64,000 nt of DNA. Source: Silvibacterium bohemicum. Lineage in GTDB: Bacteria; Acidobacteriota; Terriglobia; Terriglobales; Acidobacteriaceae. A program made the translations under genes and the position numbers. The stretch covers positions 62,001-126,000 of the forward strand of contig NZ_LBHJ01000007.1 in assembly GCF_001006305.1 (NCBI RefSeq). Direction: 5' to 3'. How positions within the stretch are numbered: the first letter of the stretch is position 1; every line of letters starts with the position of its first letter. The notes under the pieces are model-generated. The model did not search any database. It was not told the DNA's origin and saw only the letters and a list, made by a program, of their open reading frames with translations. Below are positions 63,091-64,000 of this stretch, one piece after another.

Positions 63091-64000
63091 GCGTTCACGC
63101 TCCCGGCATTCTCAAACGGGGCAAACTCCGGCATCTGGCGAAGAGCATCGGCGCAGCGTCCGCAGACGGTAGACCAGGGACCGAACCGTGCAGTGTCGGT
63201 GCGATAGTTCCAGCAGCGCTCGCACTTGATTCCGTCGGCAGGATGGAACGCAAATCCGAAGCTGCTGAGGTCACGTGAAGATTGATTCTCGCGCGGAAGT
63301 TCGAATTGCGAAATATTGAAAAGCTCTTTGAGCGATGAGGAGTACTTATTCAAAAGCGCGAGAACTCCATCGGAGCCGTTCAGCACTATTTTCGCTTCGA
63401 GTGCTTTGCCAATACGGCCAGCCTTGCGCTCTATCTCAAGAATTCTTAAGACTTCATCGCGAATTTCGAGCAAATTATTCCAGTCAGTCAGCAGCGCTTC
63501 GTCTTTGACGGCGATGTCATCCAATTTCGGAAACAGCGCCAGATGCACACTAGCCTCGCGGCCTTCCACATGCGGCAGATACCCCCAGACCTCCTCCGCA
63601 GTAAAGGTCAGCATAGGAGCGACCAGCCGCACCAGCGTTTCGGTGATCTTCCAGAGAACCGTCTGCGCTGACCTGCGCTCCACGCTCACCGGCGCGAAGG
63701 TGTACATGCGATCCTTCAGCACATCCAGATAGAGCGCGCTCAGGTCGACGATGGTGAACTCGTTGATCGCGTGATACACGCGATGAAACTCGAACTCGTC
63801 GTACCAGGTCAACACCTTCTCCGTCAGCTCGCGGGTGCGCGCCAGCATGTAGCGATCGAGAGGCAACAGCTCTTCGTCCTTCACTGCATCGCGGGCCGGA
63901 ACGAAGCCCTGCAGGTTGCCGAGCAGGAATTTAAAGGTGTTGCGCAGCTTGCGATAGTTCTCAGCTGCGCGCTGCATCAGGTTCTCGCTCGCGGTCACGT
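63087..64000 (-). CDS. ileS: Isoleucyl-tRNA synthetase (3' part)
   Basis: C-terminal 304 residues of IleRS; the gene continues beyond base 64000. The visible region is the anticodon-binding domain (NTFKFLLGNLQGF, MLARTRELTEKV, FTAEEVWGYLP) and the C-terminal zinc finger, CERCWNYRT followed by CGRC. The frame is open at the window edge, so no start is seen. The stop overlaps the lspA start. Confidence 0.95.
   Translation of the reverse strand, partial: VTASENLMQRAAENYRKLRNTFKFLLGNLQGFVPARDAVKDEELLPLDRYMLARTRELTEKVLTWYDEFEFHRVYHAINEFTIVDLSALYLDVLKDRMYTFAPVSVERRSAQTVLWKITETLVRLVAPMLTFTAEEVWGYLPHVEGREASVHLALFPKLDDIAVKDEALLTDWNNLLEIRDEVLRILEIERKAGRIGKALEAKIVLNGSDGVLALLNKYSSSLKELFNISQFELPRENQSSRDLSSFGFAFHPADGIKCERCWNYRTDTARFGPWSTVCGRCADALRQMPEFAPFENAGSVNA

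Overview
The window looks like a chromosomal segment from an acidobacterium, most likely class Terriglobia. This is inferred from the gene set: an orphan MacB/FtsX-type double permease of the kind abundant in acidobacteria, secreted S9 peptidase, Tat-exported GH2 and GH3 hydrolases, DUF3467, and dispersed GTCATTCYGAGCG-type repeats. No rRNA, prophage, insertion sequence or CRISPR array was seen. Coding density is high and most gene-free gaps are under 300 bp.

Layout. 1-1.9 kb: 3' end of flgK, then flgL. 2-6 kb: DUF3467 protein, tRNA-Leu(UAG), S9 peptidase and a beta-propeller protein, all on the minus strand. 6.1-10.6 kb (plus): a tight cluster of PHP phosphoesterase, ATP-sulfurylase-like/APS-kinase fusion and arylsulfotransferase lipoprotein. 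10.7-16 kb: Tat-exported GH2 enzyme, an orphan small ORF and an SDR. 16-17.7 kb (minus): two-domain universal stress protein and HdeD-like membrane protein, behind three CRP/FNR-type palindromes. 18-24.4 kb (plus): two large c-di-GMP proteins (GGDEF-EAL, and propeller-GGDEF). 24.6-28.7 kb (minus): a 2-oxoacid dehydrogenase operon of fused E1, E2 with a cysteine-pair tail, and an ACP/phosphopantetheinyl-transferase/membrane-anchor fusion. 29-31 kb (minus): histidine kinase and NarL-type regulator. 31.3-36.9 kb (plus): translationally coupled czcB-czcA-czcC-like heavy-metal RND efflux operon. 37-49 kb: Tat amidase, GH3, semialdehyde dehydrogenase, a giant GH13 protein, sugar MFS and ROK kinase. 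49-55 kb: MBL hydrolase, YjbQ, CDGSH protein, SprT-like protease, exported coiled-coil protein, permease. 55.5-60.4 kb (minus): uvrA, TPR protein and small exported protein. 60.6-62.5 kb (minus): nucleoside hydrolase and glutaminyl cyclase. 62.6-64 kb (minus): ileS (3' part) and lspA.

Functional themes. The 6-10.6 kb cluster could make PAPS, transfer sulfuryl groups and hydrolyse PAP. Its ATP-sulfurylase domain has lost both nucleotide-binding motifs, which is the most striking observation here. The 24.6-28.7 kb operon couples a decarboxylating dehydrogenase to a dedicated carrier-protein/PPTase fusion, suggesting acyl transfer to a pantetheine arm. The GH2, GH3, GH13, ROK and sugar-transporter genes point to a plant- or fungal-polysaccharide-degrading soil heterotroph. 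Three copies of one dispersed inverted repeat and two other palindromic elements lie in intergenic spacers. All functional calls come from reading the sequence; no database search was run.
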